From positions 19,949 to 83,948 of the forward strand of contig LXTR01000028.1 of NCBI GenBank assembly GCA_001683825.1: a DNA stretch of 64,000 bases. Reading direction: 5' to 3'. This DNA is from Flavobacteriaceae bacterium CP2B. GTDB taxonomy: Bacteria; Bacteroidota; Bacteroidia; Flavobacteriales; Flavobacteriaceae. Below, piece after piece: positions 9,178-17,455 of the stretch (position 1 is its first letter; each line of letters starts with the position of its first letter). A program made the translations under genes and the position numbers. The notes under the pieces were generated by a model. The model had not been told where the DNA came from. It made no database searches and saw only the letters and a list, made by a program, of their open reading frames with translations.

Positions 9178-12080
9178 TCGATAGGGGTTGAGCTTGGTAT
9201 TTTTCGGTTGCTGTCTATGTTCGGGCTGATGGCTTCCAGGTAGCCCGAACTCATGGCTTTTTTGTTCTCTACAAAGGGGCGGATCTGGAAGAGCCAGAGG
9301 GTGTCTTTCCGGAACCCGAGTTCCACGTCATAAGCCCCCTGGTATCCGTCGCGGGTACTTTCGGGGATGCGGGTGCGGATGTGGTGCGCCATTTCCCGTA
9401 CCTGCTCCAGGTTCGACGGGCTGAGAACGGGTTGGTTGAAATTCGCAACCATCCGCTGCGTGCCCCCGCTTTCGGGGAGGCGGTTAAAGTGGGGCTCCCT
9501 GGCCGGCGCCAACAGGCGGTAGCCGTATAGGTTCCCCACCAGGTAGGTTTCTGCAGCCTGCCCGTCTACGGCCCCGCCGGCCCCACGGCTAAAGGCCAGG
9601 GTAAGGTCTTCCTGGCCTCCGGCGTTGATGCCCTTGGTAATTAGGACACCCGAACAGTCTACATCCACGCTGGGGATGACCAGGATGGAAGGGAAAACGT
9701 TTTCGGGGTTCAGCAAATAGCGTTGCCGCCATTTGAAGCTGCGCTCGGTATAAGGGGAGGCCCATACATCCTTGATGCCCTGCAGGATCTTTTCGCGGTC
9801 CACGACGTTGAAAAGGGTGAGGTTGAGCCCGGCCCCGGTAAAATCCTTGAGGTCCTCCATATTGGTATCGCTCCTTAAAAACACCGGTACCTCACCCAGG
9901 GGTTTACCCAGTACGCTGCTGAACGAATCGTTTAGGGACATGATAAATGCCGGTTTAAGCGCCATGTTTTTAATGGCTTCCCTCAGGATTTCCAATTGCC
10001 TGAGCTGGTAGTTTTCCACCTCGGGCTCCGGGCTGTCACCGGCACGGAGTTTTGCTGCCTGTTGAAACATGGCGTTCAGGAAATCCCAGTAAGAACCCTT
10101 TTGCCCGGGCATGGGGAGGTCCATATGTTCGCGGAAAATCCCAAAGGGGATGACCAGGCCTTCTACGACATGTTCGGGGAAAAGTTTTTTGAGTTCCCCC
10201 AGGTTGGCCGCTTTGGGGCCACAGAGGATGCCCGAATCCGTAACCCCGACATCGCGCATGTTCAGGATATTTTTCTGGTCGAGGCGGATTTTATCCACGG
10301 GAACGGCAATGCATTCTTCACTCCTTGCCTTTTGTTCGAACAAAGCTTTTTCTTCCGCGGTCATTTCCGAGGCGGGCTTCAGGATCACACTGCCACGGTT
10401 AGACACGGCGTAGAATACCCGCTGTCCGTCATAGGGTTTCAGGCTCTGAAGGTTTTCATCCGAGAGGGCGGCGTTGGGGATGCCCAGGTTTCTCGCCAGT
10501 AATTGGACATGCGAAACCAGGTTGCCTTCGGCCACGGTGGCAATCCCGGCCACCGGTTTCAGGTCCGAAGGGGATCGCTCAAAAAGGTAGATCTTGTCAG
10601 ATACTACTTCGATGTCCTCCGAACTGCCGCCAACCACTACCAGTTCGCCCATGGCATAGCCCGGGTTCAGCCCCCTTATACTGCTCTGGTTGGGGATTTG
10701 CATCACCTGGTTGGTCAGGTTGGAGACCCGGGCCATATACGTTCCAAGGCGGCCCACAGCCTGGCCCAGCGGCAACGCGACAGACCCCCGTACCTGGTCG
10801 TCTATAAACCCATAGGCCAGGGGTTCAAAACTTCCATAGGTATTCACGGTTTCCTGGTAATGGGCTTTGATCATGGCAGCGCTCCATTCAACCGCTGCCC
10901 TGGCCGATTCCAGGAATTGGTGGAGTTCGGCCAGGGAAAACTCCTCATGCCGGTATTGCCCCAGATGTCCCAGTAATTCCTGCCATTCCCAGAGTTCCAG
11001 ATACCCGGCACCCACGGCAGCCATGCCCAGGTGGCAAATCTTGTCGAGCCCTTCTTCCAGGCTGTTGGCTTCCCAAAGGGGCGCGTTTTTAAATACCACT
11101 TCCTCCAGTTGCAGTGAAAGTTCCAGCAATTGGAGACGGGCCTTTGGACGGGTTTCTTCCAGGAGGCCTTTCCGGAGGTCGAACAGCATTTCGGCACTCA
11201 ACCGGATTTGGTGCGCGGGGCTGTCTTCCAAAGCCATCGCCTGGACAAAGGAAGCAATGGGGGTGGCCATGGGCCCTTCTTTCAACAGGGGCATGCCTGC
11301 AATAAAACGCTTGAGGTCTACCGGTTTGTAAAATTCCCGCAAGGTGGTAAGCAGCCTGTCCATTTCTTTTTGCATTTCCGGTGGCATACTGCCCCGGTGT
11401 TTTTGCCGGAAAGCCTGTACCCTCCCGAGGTCGGAGGCTTCGGGCTGGCTGTGGATCTTCACCCGCAGGTCCATAAAAGGCAGGTAGGTATCGGAGATGA
11501 CCTTGCTCTGGCTGCGTATTCGTTGGGCCAGGTTGTCGTCTCCTTTATGTGGGATATCCTTCATCGACTGACGGATGAGGAAGTAATCGGTCTCCGGCAG
11601 TGAGTTGTCGCCCAGCAAGCCCTCATAAAAGGCCAGGCCCCAGGCCGCCTCATCTTCGCTCTGTACGGCCCCCCGGTAGTACTGGGCCTTTCTCAGGATC
11701 CACCCGTCGTCTACACCTTCCAGGTATTTGCCCAACTGGTATTGTTTAAGGCGCGAGTGGTTATGGCCCTCGTCCCAGAATTCCTCCGGGTCGGTCGCCG
11801 CGAGGATCTGCCCAAAAAACAGGTGGTGGTCTTTTCCCAGGGCCACTACCTCATCTTTGTAACGCGCGTGTTGCACCCCGGGGCCAATGGCATCGGGGCA
11901 GGGGTCTTTGGGCGCCCTCAGGCTCCCATCCGTACAAAACCAGCGCAGGTCCTTGTAAGGCCCCCGGATGTCGTTTTTAAACGCCTGTACCTTTGCCTTG
12001 AGTTTCAAAGGGTCGTGTCCCTGGCCTTTGGCGGCTTGTACCAGCAACAGGGTGGAAAGAAAGAGAATAACTGGTTTCAT
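9174..12080 (-). CDS. Exported PEP-synthase/glucan-water-dikinase-type dikinase
   Basis: The 968-residue protein begins with a Sec signal peptide (MKPVILFLSTLLLVQAAKGQ). Residues 25-470 are a helical region I do not recognise. Residues about 475-570 resemble the swivelling phosphohistidine domain, with His524 in the context VSHVQLLARNLGIPNA. Residues about 615-950 are a PPDK_N/ATP-grasp domain (GPKAANLGELKKLFP, VIPFGIF, VFLRSDTNMEDL, VWASPYTERSFKWRQRYL). The order His domain then ATP domain, and the absence of a PEP/pyruvate TIM barrel, fit glucan water dikinase better than PEP synthase. Such enzymes use ATP to make a phosphohistidine and then phosphorylate an acceptor. The export signal is odd for an ATP-using enzyme. 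It is the first gene of a unit with the 7924 hydrolase. Confidence 0.75.
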   Translation of the reverse strand: MKPVILFLSTLLLVQAAKGQGHDPLKLKAKVQAFKNDIRGPYKDLRWFCTDGSLRAPKDPCPDAIGPGVQHARYKDEVVALGKDHHLFFGQILAATDPEEFWDEGHNHSRLKQYQLGKYLEGVDDGWILRKAQYYRGAVQSEDEAAWGLAFYEGLLGDNSLPETDYFLIRQSMKDIPHKGDDNLAQRIRSQSKVISDTYLPFMDLRVKIHSQPEASDLGRVQAFRQKHRGSMPPEMQKEMDRLLTTLREFYKPVDLKRFIAGMPLLKEGPMATPIASFVQAMALEDSPAHQIRLSAEMLFDLRKGLLEETRPKARLQLLELSLQLEEVVFKNAPLWEANSLEEGLDKICHLGMAAVGAGYLELWEWQELLGHLGQYRHEEFSLAELHQFLESARAAVEWSAAMIKAHYQETVNTYGSFEPLAYGFIDDQVRGSVALPLGQAVGRLGTYMARVSNLTNQVMQIPNQSSIRGLNPGYAMGELVVVGGSSEDIEVVSDKIYLFERSPSDLKPVAGIATVAEGNLVSHVQLLARNLGIPNAALSDENLQSLKPYDGQRVFYAVSNRGSVILKPASEMTAEEKALFEQKARSEECIAVPVDKIRLDQKNILNMRDVGVTDSGILCGPKAANLGELKKLFPEHVVEGLVIPFGIFREHMDLPMPGQKGSYWDFLNAMFQQAAKLRAGDSPEPEVENYQLRQLEILREAIKNMALKPAFIMSLNDSFSSVLGKPLGEVPVFLRSDTNMEDLKDFTGAGLNLTLFNVVDREKILQGIKDVWASPYTERSFKWRQRYLLNPENVFPSILVIPSVDVDCSGVLITKGINAGGQEDLTLAFSRGAGGAVDGQAAETYLVGNLYGYRLLAPAREPHFNRLPESGGTQRMVANFNQPVLSPSNLEQVREMAHHIRTRIPESTRDGYQGAYDVELGFRKDTLWLFQIRPFVENKKAMSSGYLEAISPNIDSNRKIPSSTPIE

Positions 12081-12129
12081 GGTGTTTGATGCATTCGGTG
12101 CCGGGATGATCGGGGGTCCGGCGGTATCA

Positions 12130-12137
12130 CAAAGGTA
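12130..12137 (-). promoter_or_regulatory. Probable -7 box of the dikinase-hydrolase operon
   Basis: On the minus strand this reads TACCTTTG, a match to TAnnTTTG. It lies 50 bp before the dikinase start, giving a leader of about 40 nt. No good -33 TTTG is visible upstream, so the call is tentative. Confidence 0.4.
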
Positions 12138-12201
12138 CTAAGGAATTTATGGAACTTGACAGGGATTTTATATGCTGACAGGCCAACGGATTTGATAGTG
12201 C

Positions 12202-12882
12202 CTATTCCTGGTGGCGTTCGGCAACAAATGAGGCCACCTGCCGGAGGTCCGAAAACCAGTAATGCGACGAGATCCCTTCAAAGAAGAGCGAAGCCGGAGC
12301 TTCTTTGGTCATGCGCAATTGCCAGAGGATATGGCCGGCATCCTGGAACGGGCCACCCCGCAACGGGCCTTCATAAAACCTGGTGATCCTGGTATTCACC
12401 GGCATGCCCTGTACCAGCAAGCGTATGAGTTCGGCCTCGGGCTGCGCTGTAAATACTTCGAGGTCCCTGGAGTGCCCGGCGGTGACCCGAACCTGGAACT
12501 GCAGGGCCTCCGGCCTGGGGAACCCTTTTTGGAAGGCCTGGTAGAGGAGTTGGTGGGCATTGAACAATGGTTCGTGCAGCGATAGGTCCGAATATTCTTC
12601 CCATAGTTTTTCTTCTGGCATTTCATGCGCGAGGTTCTGTATCTGCCCGGGCTTCAGTGCCCCTTTAAATAAGTAGCCCAGCACAATGCCCGCGGCATCT
12701 TCGGGACGGTGGTCAGTCAGGGCCATTTGGCAGTACTCCTGGAGTTCCTCCTCCCGGAGGCTGTCAGCCTCTTCATACTCCATGAGTTTCAGCAACTCGC
12801 GGTACTGTTTGGCCTCCCATGCGCCGGGCAGGGTAGACAGGGAGGTGACTTTTAGGGAGGCTAGGGTATATCGGATCGTCAT
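12202..12882 (-). CDS. Hypothetical protein (226 aa)
   Basis: I do not recognise this family. The protein is soluble, with no signal peptide or membrane segment and an acidic, Leu/Glu-rich N-terminal half (residues 20-60). A central part (LFKGALKPGQIQNLAHEMPEEKLWEEYSDL) looks helical, and a C-terminal part (FYEGPLRGGPFQDAGHILWQL) is more beta-like. The annotated start is the ATG at 12882; the preceding TTG codon is also in frame but is a poorer start. It stands alone, 121 bp downstream-facing from the dikinase promoter region and divergent from the TerB-like gene. Reading frame length and codon use are like those of its neighbours, so I take it as a real gene of unknown role. Confidence 0.6.
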   Translation of the reverse strand: MTIRYTLASLKVTSLSTLPGAWEAKQYRELLKLMEYEEADSLREEELQEYCQMALTDHRPEDAAGIVLGYLFKGALKPGQIQNLAHEMPEEKLWEEYSDLSLHEPLFNAHQLLYQAFQKGFPRPEALQFQVRVTAGHSRDLEVFTAQPEAELIRLLVQGMPVNTRITRFYEGPLRGGPFQDAGHILWQLRMTKEAPASLFFEGISSHYWFSDLRQVASFVAERHQE

Positions 12883-13075
12883 CAAAGGTTTTTATAAAGG
12901 TTGAAGGTACTTTTGCCGAACAATGTAGCAAGCACCCCAAAAGGATTGGTACATGACCGGAGGCATTGCAGATTGTTGGGATTCCCATTAAATTTATAAC
13001 TAATTTTTACTAACATTGCTGCTGGAAAAGGATATCGCACCAATCTTTTACGCAGGTGTCTTTAAATTATTGACA

Positions 13076-13501
13076 ATGAGCATTTTACAAGCATTTGAGC
13101 ACGGGCAACAACATAGCAATATCGCCCATTTTGCGGCCATGGCCCGCCTGGCGGCGGTAGATGGCAAGATTAATGAGAAGGAGCGCCATCTGCTGCATAA
13201 AATGGCCGAGAAACTGGATATCGGGGAGGAAAACCGTGTGAAAGTACTGAAGGATCCTTCCAAATACCCGATTGAACCCATGAATTCGAGGCAGGAGCGG
13301 CTGGAACGCCTGCACGATCTCTTCCGCATAATTTTCGCTGACAACCAGATTGATCCCGATGAAGTGGCCCTGATCAGGAAATACGCCGTTGGCCTTGGCT
13401 GCAATGCCAGGAAGGCCGACCAGGTAATTCGGGATTCCATCGATATATTCGGGGGGAATATTTCCCTGGACGACTATATGCTTTTAATGAACAGGGATTA
13501 A
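13076..13501 (+). CDS. TerB-like (tellurite resistance protein B fold) protein
   Basis: A 141-residue all-helical protein. The pattern FAAMARLAAVDGKINEKERHLLHKMAEKL, followed by a second half IIFADNQIDPDEVALIRKYAVGLG, matches the two-half TerB fold, with acidic loops (DGKIN, DNQID) that in TerB bind metal. TerB-like proteins sit at the membrane or in stress-sensing complexes; the role here is unknown and tellurite resistance should not be assumed from the name. The ATG at 13076 is chosen over a TTG at 13016 because the fold begins there and the upstream 20 residues have no conserved look. It is a single gene, converging with ftsE, 12 bp between the stops. Confidence 0.75.
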   Translation: MSILQAFEHGQQHSNIAHFAAMARLAAVDGKINEKERHLLHKMAEKLDIGEENRVKVLKDPSKYPIEPMNSRQERLERLHDLFRIIFADNQIDPDEVALIRKYAVGLGCNARKADQVIRDSIDIFGGNISLDDYMLLMNRD

Positions 13502-13513
13502 AATCCTTCCGGT

Positions 13514-14206
13514 TCAAACCGCCTTTTGGATTACTTCAAACACCTTGTTCCCATCGCACTTGAGGGTTTTTGAGGGAAATTTCAGGATCAGGGCATAGTC
13601 GTGCGTGGCCATGAGGATGGTCCTGCCCGTTTTGTTGATCTCCTGCAATACCTTCATCACTTCTACGCTGGTTTGGGGGTCCAGGTTCCCGGTAGGTTCA
13701 TCGGCCAGGATAAGTTCCGGGTCATTGAGCAAGGCGCGGGCAATGGCTACGCGTTGCTGCTCGCCCCCCGAGAGTTCATGGGGGAACTTAAAGCCTTTGG
13801 TTTTCATCCCCACCTTTTCGAGGACTTCCTCAATTTTCGCGTCCATGGCGGCCGCGTCCTTCCATCCGGTGGCTTTTAAGACAAACTGCAGGTTTTTGTT
13901 GACATTCCTGTCCGGCAGCAGCTTGAAATCCTGGAAGACGATCCCCAGTTTGCGCCTGAGAAACGGGATATCATTCTCCTTCAGGGTGTGGAGGTCGAAA
14001 CCCACGATGCTTCCATGCCCCGATTTTAAGGGAAGGTCCGCATACAAGGTCTTCATGAAACTGCTTTTCCCACTGCCGGTCTTGCCGATGAGGTAGACGA
14101 ATTCGCCATTTTTGACATCCAGCGAAATATCGTTCAATACCAGGTTTTCCTGTTGGAACACAGCCACTTCTCTCAGGCTCAGAATGCTTTCCCCTATACT
14201 GCCCAT
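13514..14206 (-). CDS. ftsE: Cell-division-type ABC transporter ATPase FtsE
   Basis: A 230-residue single-domain ABC ATPase with Walker [10 protein letters not shown] (about 43-51), Q-loop [13 protein letters not shown], signature LSGGEQQR, Walker [13 protein letters not shown] and H-loop ATHD. The [22 protein letters not shown] stretch is the part that marks FtsE among ABC proteins. FtsE drives the FtsEX complex, which controls peptidoglycan hydrolases at the division site. No ftsX is adjacent, so the partner must be encoded elsewhere. The ATG at 14206 is preferred to 14248 because a -7 box (14231-14238) puts the transcript start near 14224. LolD-type lipoprotein export is the main alternative assignment. 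Confidence 0.75.
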   Translation of the reverse strand: MGSIGESILSLREVAVFQQENLVLNDISLDVKNGEFVYLIGKTGSGKSSFMKTLYADLPLKSGHGSIVGFDLHTLKENDIPFLRRKLGIVFQDFKLLPDRNVNKNLQFVLKATGWKDAAAMDAKIEEVLEKVGMKTKGFKFPHELSGGEQQRVAIARALLNDPELILADEPTGNLDPQTSVEVMKVLQEINKTGRTILMATHDYALILKFPSKTLKCDGNKVFEVIQKAV

Positions 14207-14230
14207 TGTTGATATAAATGTAATAAGTTC

Positions 14231-14238
14231 CAAAGGTA
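14231..14238 (-). promoter_or_regulatory. -7 promoter box of ftsE
   Basis: On the minus strand this reads TACCTTTG (TAnnTTTG), with a TTTT about 19 bp upstream as a weak -33. The expected transcript start near 14224 lies inside the longer reading frame, which argues for translation from 14206. Confidence 0.45.
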
Positions 14239-14410
14239 AACAAGGCATGCCGGTATAAAAATCTTTTTTTTTGCAGGTACCGCCCGAAACTTGCAGGGGC
14301 CCAGTTTTTTGCCATGCCCCGCCAGGGGCGGGAAAAATTTGGCCTCTATGAAAAAGGCATATACTTCAGGGCCATATTTGACGTTATAAAGTGGAATACG
14401 AGAGAACACT

Positions 14411-17400
14411 ATGCGAAAATCAAGAACCGCTCTAATAGCTTTGGGGCTTTTGGTCGTTGCCTATTACGGCCGTTCCCAGGAATCCAAGATCTATACCCAC
14501 GACCGCAGGCACTACCAGGAGGCGCTGGACCTGTACCATGAAAAACAGTACCAGGCTGCGCAAACCCTTTTTGCCAAGGTGAAGCATGAGGCTGCAGACC
14601 TGGAAACCAGGGCCAACAGCGCGTATTATGAGGCCAACGCCGCTGTACGCCTGAACCAGCTCGGGGCCGACCGGCTCATGGAGGATTTTGTGGAAAACTA
14701 CCCCACGTCCACGAAACGGAATTCGGCCTTCCTCGACGTGGCCGACTACTATTTCGACAACGGGAAATACCCCTACGCCCTTAAATGGTACAACAAGGTG
14801 GAGGCCTCCTCCCTCTCTTTTAAAGAACGGGAGCGTTTTGATTTCAACATGGGCTATGCCCTCTATTCCTCGGGCAAGACCAGGGAAGCCGAGCGTTACC
14901 TGAACCGGGTGAGCAATTCTAAGACCTATGGCTCCCAGGCCAAATACTACATGGGCTATATCGCCTACCAGCAGGACGACTACACGACGGCCAACCAGCG
15001 GTTCGACCAGATCACCGACCAGGACCTGCTCAGCGAGAAGTTGTCCTATTACCAGGCCGATATGAATTTTAAACTCGGGAATTTTGAAGAGGCCATTGCC
15101 CTGGCCAAGCAGCAATTGCCCAAATCTGACCGGCAGGAAGTTTCCGAATTGAATAAAATCATCGGGGAGAGCTACTTTAACATGGGGCAGTATGCCAATG
15201 CCATCCCTTACCTGGAAGCCTATAAAGGAAAACAGGGCAAGTGGAACAATACCGATTTTTACCTCCTGGGCTACAGCTATTACCAACAGGGCGACTACGC
15301 CAATGCCATACAGCAATTCAACAAGATCATCGGCGGGACCAACAGCGTGAGCCAGAACGCCTATTACCACCTGGCCGAATGCTACCTCAAACTGGAGAAA
15401 AAACAGGAGGCCCTCAACGCCTTCAGGAACGCTTCACAGATGGATTTCAGCCCGGAGATCCGTAAAGACGCCTACCTGAACTATGCCCGGCTCAGTTATG
15501 AGATCGGGAATGCCTATGAGCCGGTGCCGGAGGTGCTGACTACCTACCTGCAGCAATACCCGGATAGCAAACAGCGCCTGGAAATCCAGGAGTTGCTGGT
15601 AGACTCCTATATTACCTCGCGGAATTTTAGCGGGGCCCTGGAACTCCTGGAGTCCAACAAGGAGTACGCCAGTGCGGAAACCTACCAAAAAGTCGCCTAT
15701 TTCCGGGCCATGGAACTGTTCCAGGAAGCCAAATACGCCGAAGCCCTGGTCCATTATGAAAAATCGCTGAAACGTCCGGCCAATGCGGCTTTCGAAGCCC
15801 GGGCGAGGTATTGGAAGGCAGAATCGGCCTATATGCTCAACCAGTTTCAGGAAGCCCTCACAGATTTTGTAGCCTTCCAGCAATTGCCGGCTGCAAAAGC
15901 GACGGCAGAATACAAGGATCTGGATTACCAATTGGGGTACACCTATTTCAAATTGGGGGACTATGCCCATGCGGGGGCCTATTTTAAGAATTTCACCGAT
16001 AGGAAACCGGTTGGGGCTATAGCGGTTGATGCCTATGCCCGACTGGGGGACAGTTATTTTGTGACCAGCAAATACTGGCCGGCCATGGAAGCCTATAACC
16101 AGGTACTGGCCATGGGCGGGCCCGAAAAGGACTATGCGACCTTTCAAAAAGCCCTGTGCTACGGATTTGTAGACCGGGAAAGCTCCAAGCTGGACGAATT
16201 GCGGACCTTTGTTTCCCGCTACCCCAATTCCAACCTCAGGGACGATGCCCTTTTCGAGTTGGGCAATACCTATATTGCCGCCAATAAACAGACCGAGGGC
16301 CTGGAGGCCTATGACCGCCTGGTCCGGGACTATAGCGGGAGTTCGCTTGCCCCAAAGGCATTGCTCAGGCAGGGACTGGTACATTATAACGCAGGCAGGA
16401 ACGAAGCGGCCCTGGCTAAATTCAAAACCGTGGTGCGCGACCACCAAAATACCCAGGAAGCCATACAAGCGGTGGCCACTGCCAAGCTCATCTACGTAGA
16501 CCTGGGCCGTGTGGATGAGTATGCCCAGTGGGCGAAAGGCCTGGACTTTGTCGAGGTGACCGATTCAGAACTGGACAACGCCAGCTATGCGTCGGCCAGT
16601 AAACAACAATTGGAAGGCAAGCCCGACGCCGCCATCAGGGGGTACGAAAATTACCTGAAACAGTTTCCCTCCGGCCTGCGCAGCCTGGAGGCCCACTTCA
16701 ACCTGGCCCAGCTCTATTTTGGAAAAGGGGAAAAGGAGATGGCGCTGGCGCAATTTAGGGCGGTGGCCGATAAAGGCAACAGCGAATATGCAGAGCAGGC
16801 GTTGGCCAGGATTTGTGAAATTTATATCGGTAAGGATGATTATGAGACGGCCCTGCCATTCCTGCAGCGCCTGGAGCGTACTGCCGAGATTGCACAGAAC
16901 AAAACCTTCGCCCAGTCTAACCTGATGAAGGGCCACTTTGAACGAAAAGAGTATGCGAAAACCCTGGACTATGCCGAAAAAGTGCTCGCAAGCCCCGGTG
17001 TGGACGCCCGTATCAAAAGCGATGCGCACCGGATGATCGCCCGCTCAGCAATGCAAACCGGGAACCAAGACCGTGCCCGGGAGGCGTATGCCCAGGTGCG
17101 GGGCATGGCGGGGGGCGAACTGGCCGCCGAAGCCTGGTACTACGATGCCTTCTTCAAAAACAAGGAAGGCCAGTGGGAAGCTTCCAACGCCTCGGTGCAA
17201 AAGCTGGCCCGGGAATACGCGTCCTATAAGGAGTGGGGCGGGAAAGGCCTCATTCTGATGGCCCGCAACTTTTATGAACTCAAGGATGCCTACCAGGCCA
17301 CCTATATCCTGGAAAGCGTGATAGGCAACTTCGGGCAATACCCTGGGATCGTCTCTGAAGCCCGGGAGGAGCTGGCACGGATAAAAGCCCTCGAGGCCGA

Positions 17401-17434
17401 GAGCAATTCTTCCATAGAAACCGGAACCAATTAA
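14411..17434 (+). CDS. Large tetratricopeptide-repeat (TPR) exported protein
   Basis: A 1007-residue protein with a short signal peptide (residues 1-23, ending YGRSQ) followed almost entirely by TPR units of about 34-37 residues. Characteristic pieces are YALKWYNKVEASSLSF, AKYYMGYIAYQQDDYTTANQRF, YYQQGDYANAIQQFNKII and YQLGYTYFKLGDYAHAGAYFKNF. Roughly 20 repeats fit in the length. TPR arrays are scaffolds for protein complexes. The export signal and the downstream beta-barrel gene 21 bp away suggest a periplasmic partner of an outer-membrane protein, in the manner of BamD/YbgF-like proteins. No enzymatic domain is seen. It diverges from ftsE across a 204-bp gap. Confidence 0.8.
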   Translation: MRKSRTALIALGLLVVAYYGRSQESKIYTHDRRHYQEALDLYHEKQYQAAQTLFAKVKHEAADLETRANSAYYEANAAVRLNQLGADRLMEDFVENYPTSTKRNSAFLDVADYYFDNGKYPYALKWYNKVEASSLSFKERERFDFNMGYALYSSGKTREAERYLNRVSNSKTYGSQAKYYMGYIAYQQDDYTTANQRFDQITDQDLLSEKLSYYQADMNFKLGNFEEAIALAKQQLPKSDRQEVSELNKIIGESYFNMGQYANAIPYLEAYKGKQGKWNNTDFYLLGYSYYQQGDYANAIQQFNKIIGGTNSVSQNAYYHLAECYLKLEKKQEALNAFRNASQMDFSPEIRKDAYLNYARLSYEIGNAYEPVPEVLTTYLQQYPDSKQRLEIQELLVDSYITSRNFSGALELLESNKEYASAETYQKVAYFRAMELFQEAKYAEALVHYEKSLKRPANAAFEARARYWKAESAYMLNQFQEALTDFVAFQQLPAAKATAEYKDLDYQLGYTYFKLGDYAHAGAYFKNFTDRKPVGAIAVDAYARLGDSYFVTSKYWPAMEAYNQVLAMGGPEKDYATFQKALCYGFVDRESSKLDELRTFVSRYPNSNLRDDALFELGNTYIAANKQTEGLEAYDRLVRDYSGSSLAPKALLRQGLVHYNAGRNEAALAKFKTVVRDHQNTQEAIQAVATAKLIYVDLGRVDEYAQWAKGLDFVEVTDSELDNASYASASKQQLEGKPDAAIRGYENYLKQFPSGLRSLEAHFNLAQLYFGKGEKEMALAQFRAVADKGNSEYAEQALARICEIYIGKDDYETALPFLQRLERTAEIAQNKTFAQSNLMKGHFERKEYAKTLDYAEKVLASPGVDARIKSDAHRMIARSAMQTGNQDRAREAYAQVRGMAGGELAAEAWYYDAFFKNKEGQWEASNASVQKLAREYASYKEWGGKGLILMARNFYELKDAYQATYILESVIGNFGQYPGIVSEAREELARIKALEAESNSSIETGTN

Positions 17435-17455
17435 TTATCTAGAAGAACACACAGC

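Noticed and set aside
9174..12080. Ordinary PEP synthase or PPDK
   Set aside because: The order of domains is reversed, the PEP/pyruvate barrel is absent and a signal peptide is present.
13016..13075. Longer TerB-like protein from TTG at 13016
   Set aside because: The added 20 residues lack conservation features, and an ATG directly precedes the fold at 13076.
14432..15370. 312-codon frame antisense to the TPR protein
   Set aside because: Shadow of repetitive TPR codons; the Val/Gly/Ile-rich product mirrors Tyr/Asn/Ala codons of the real gene.
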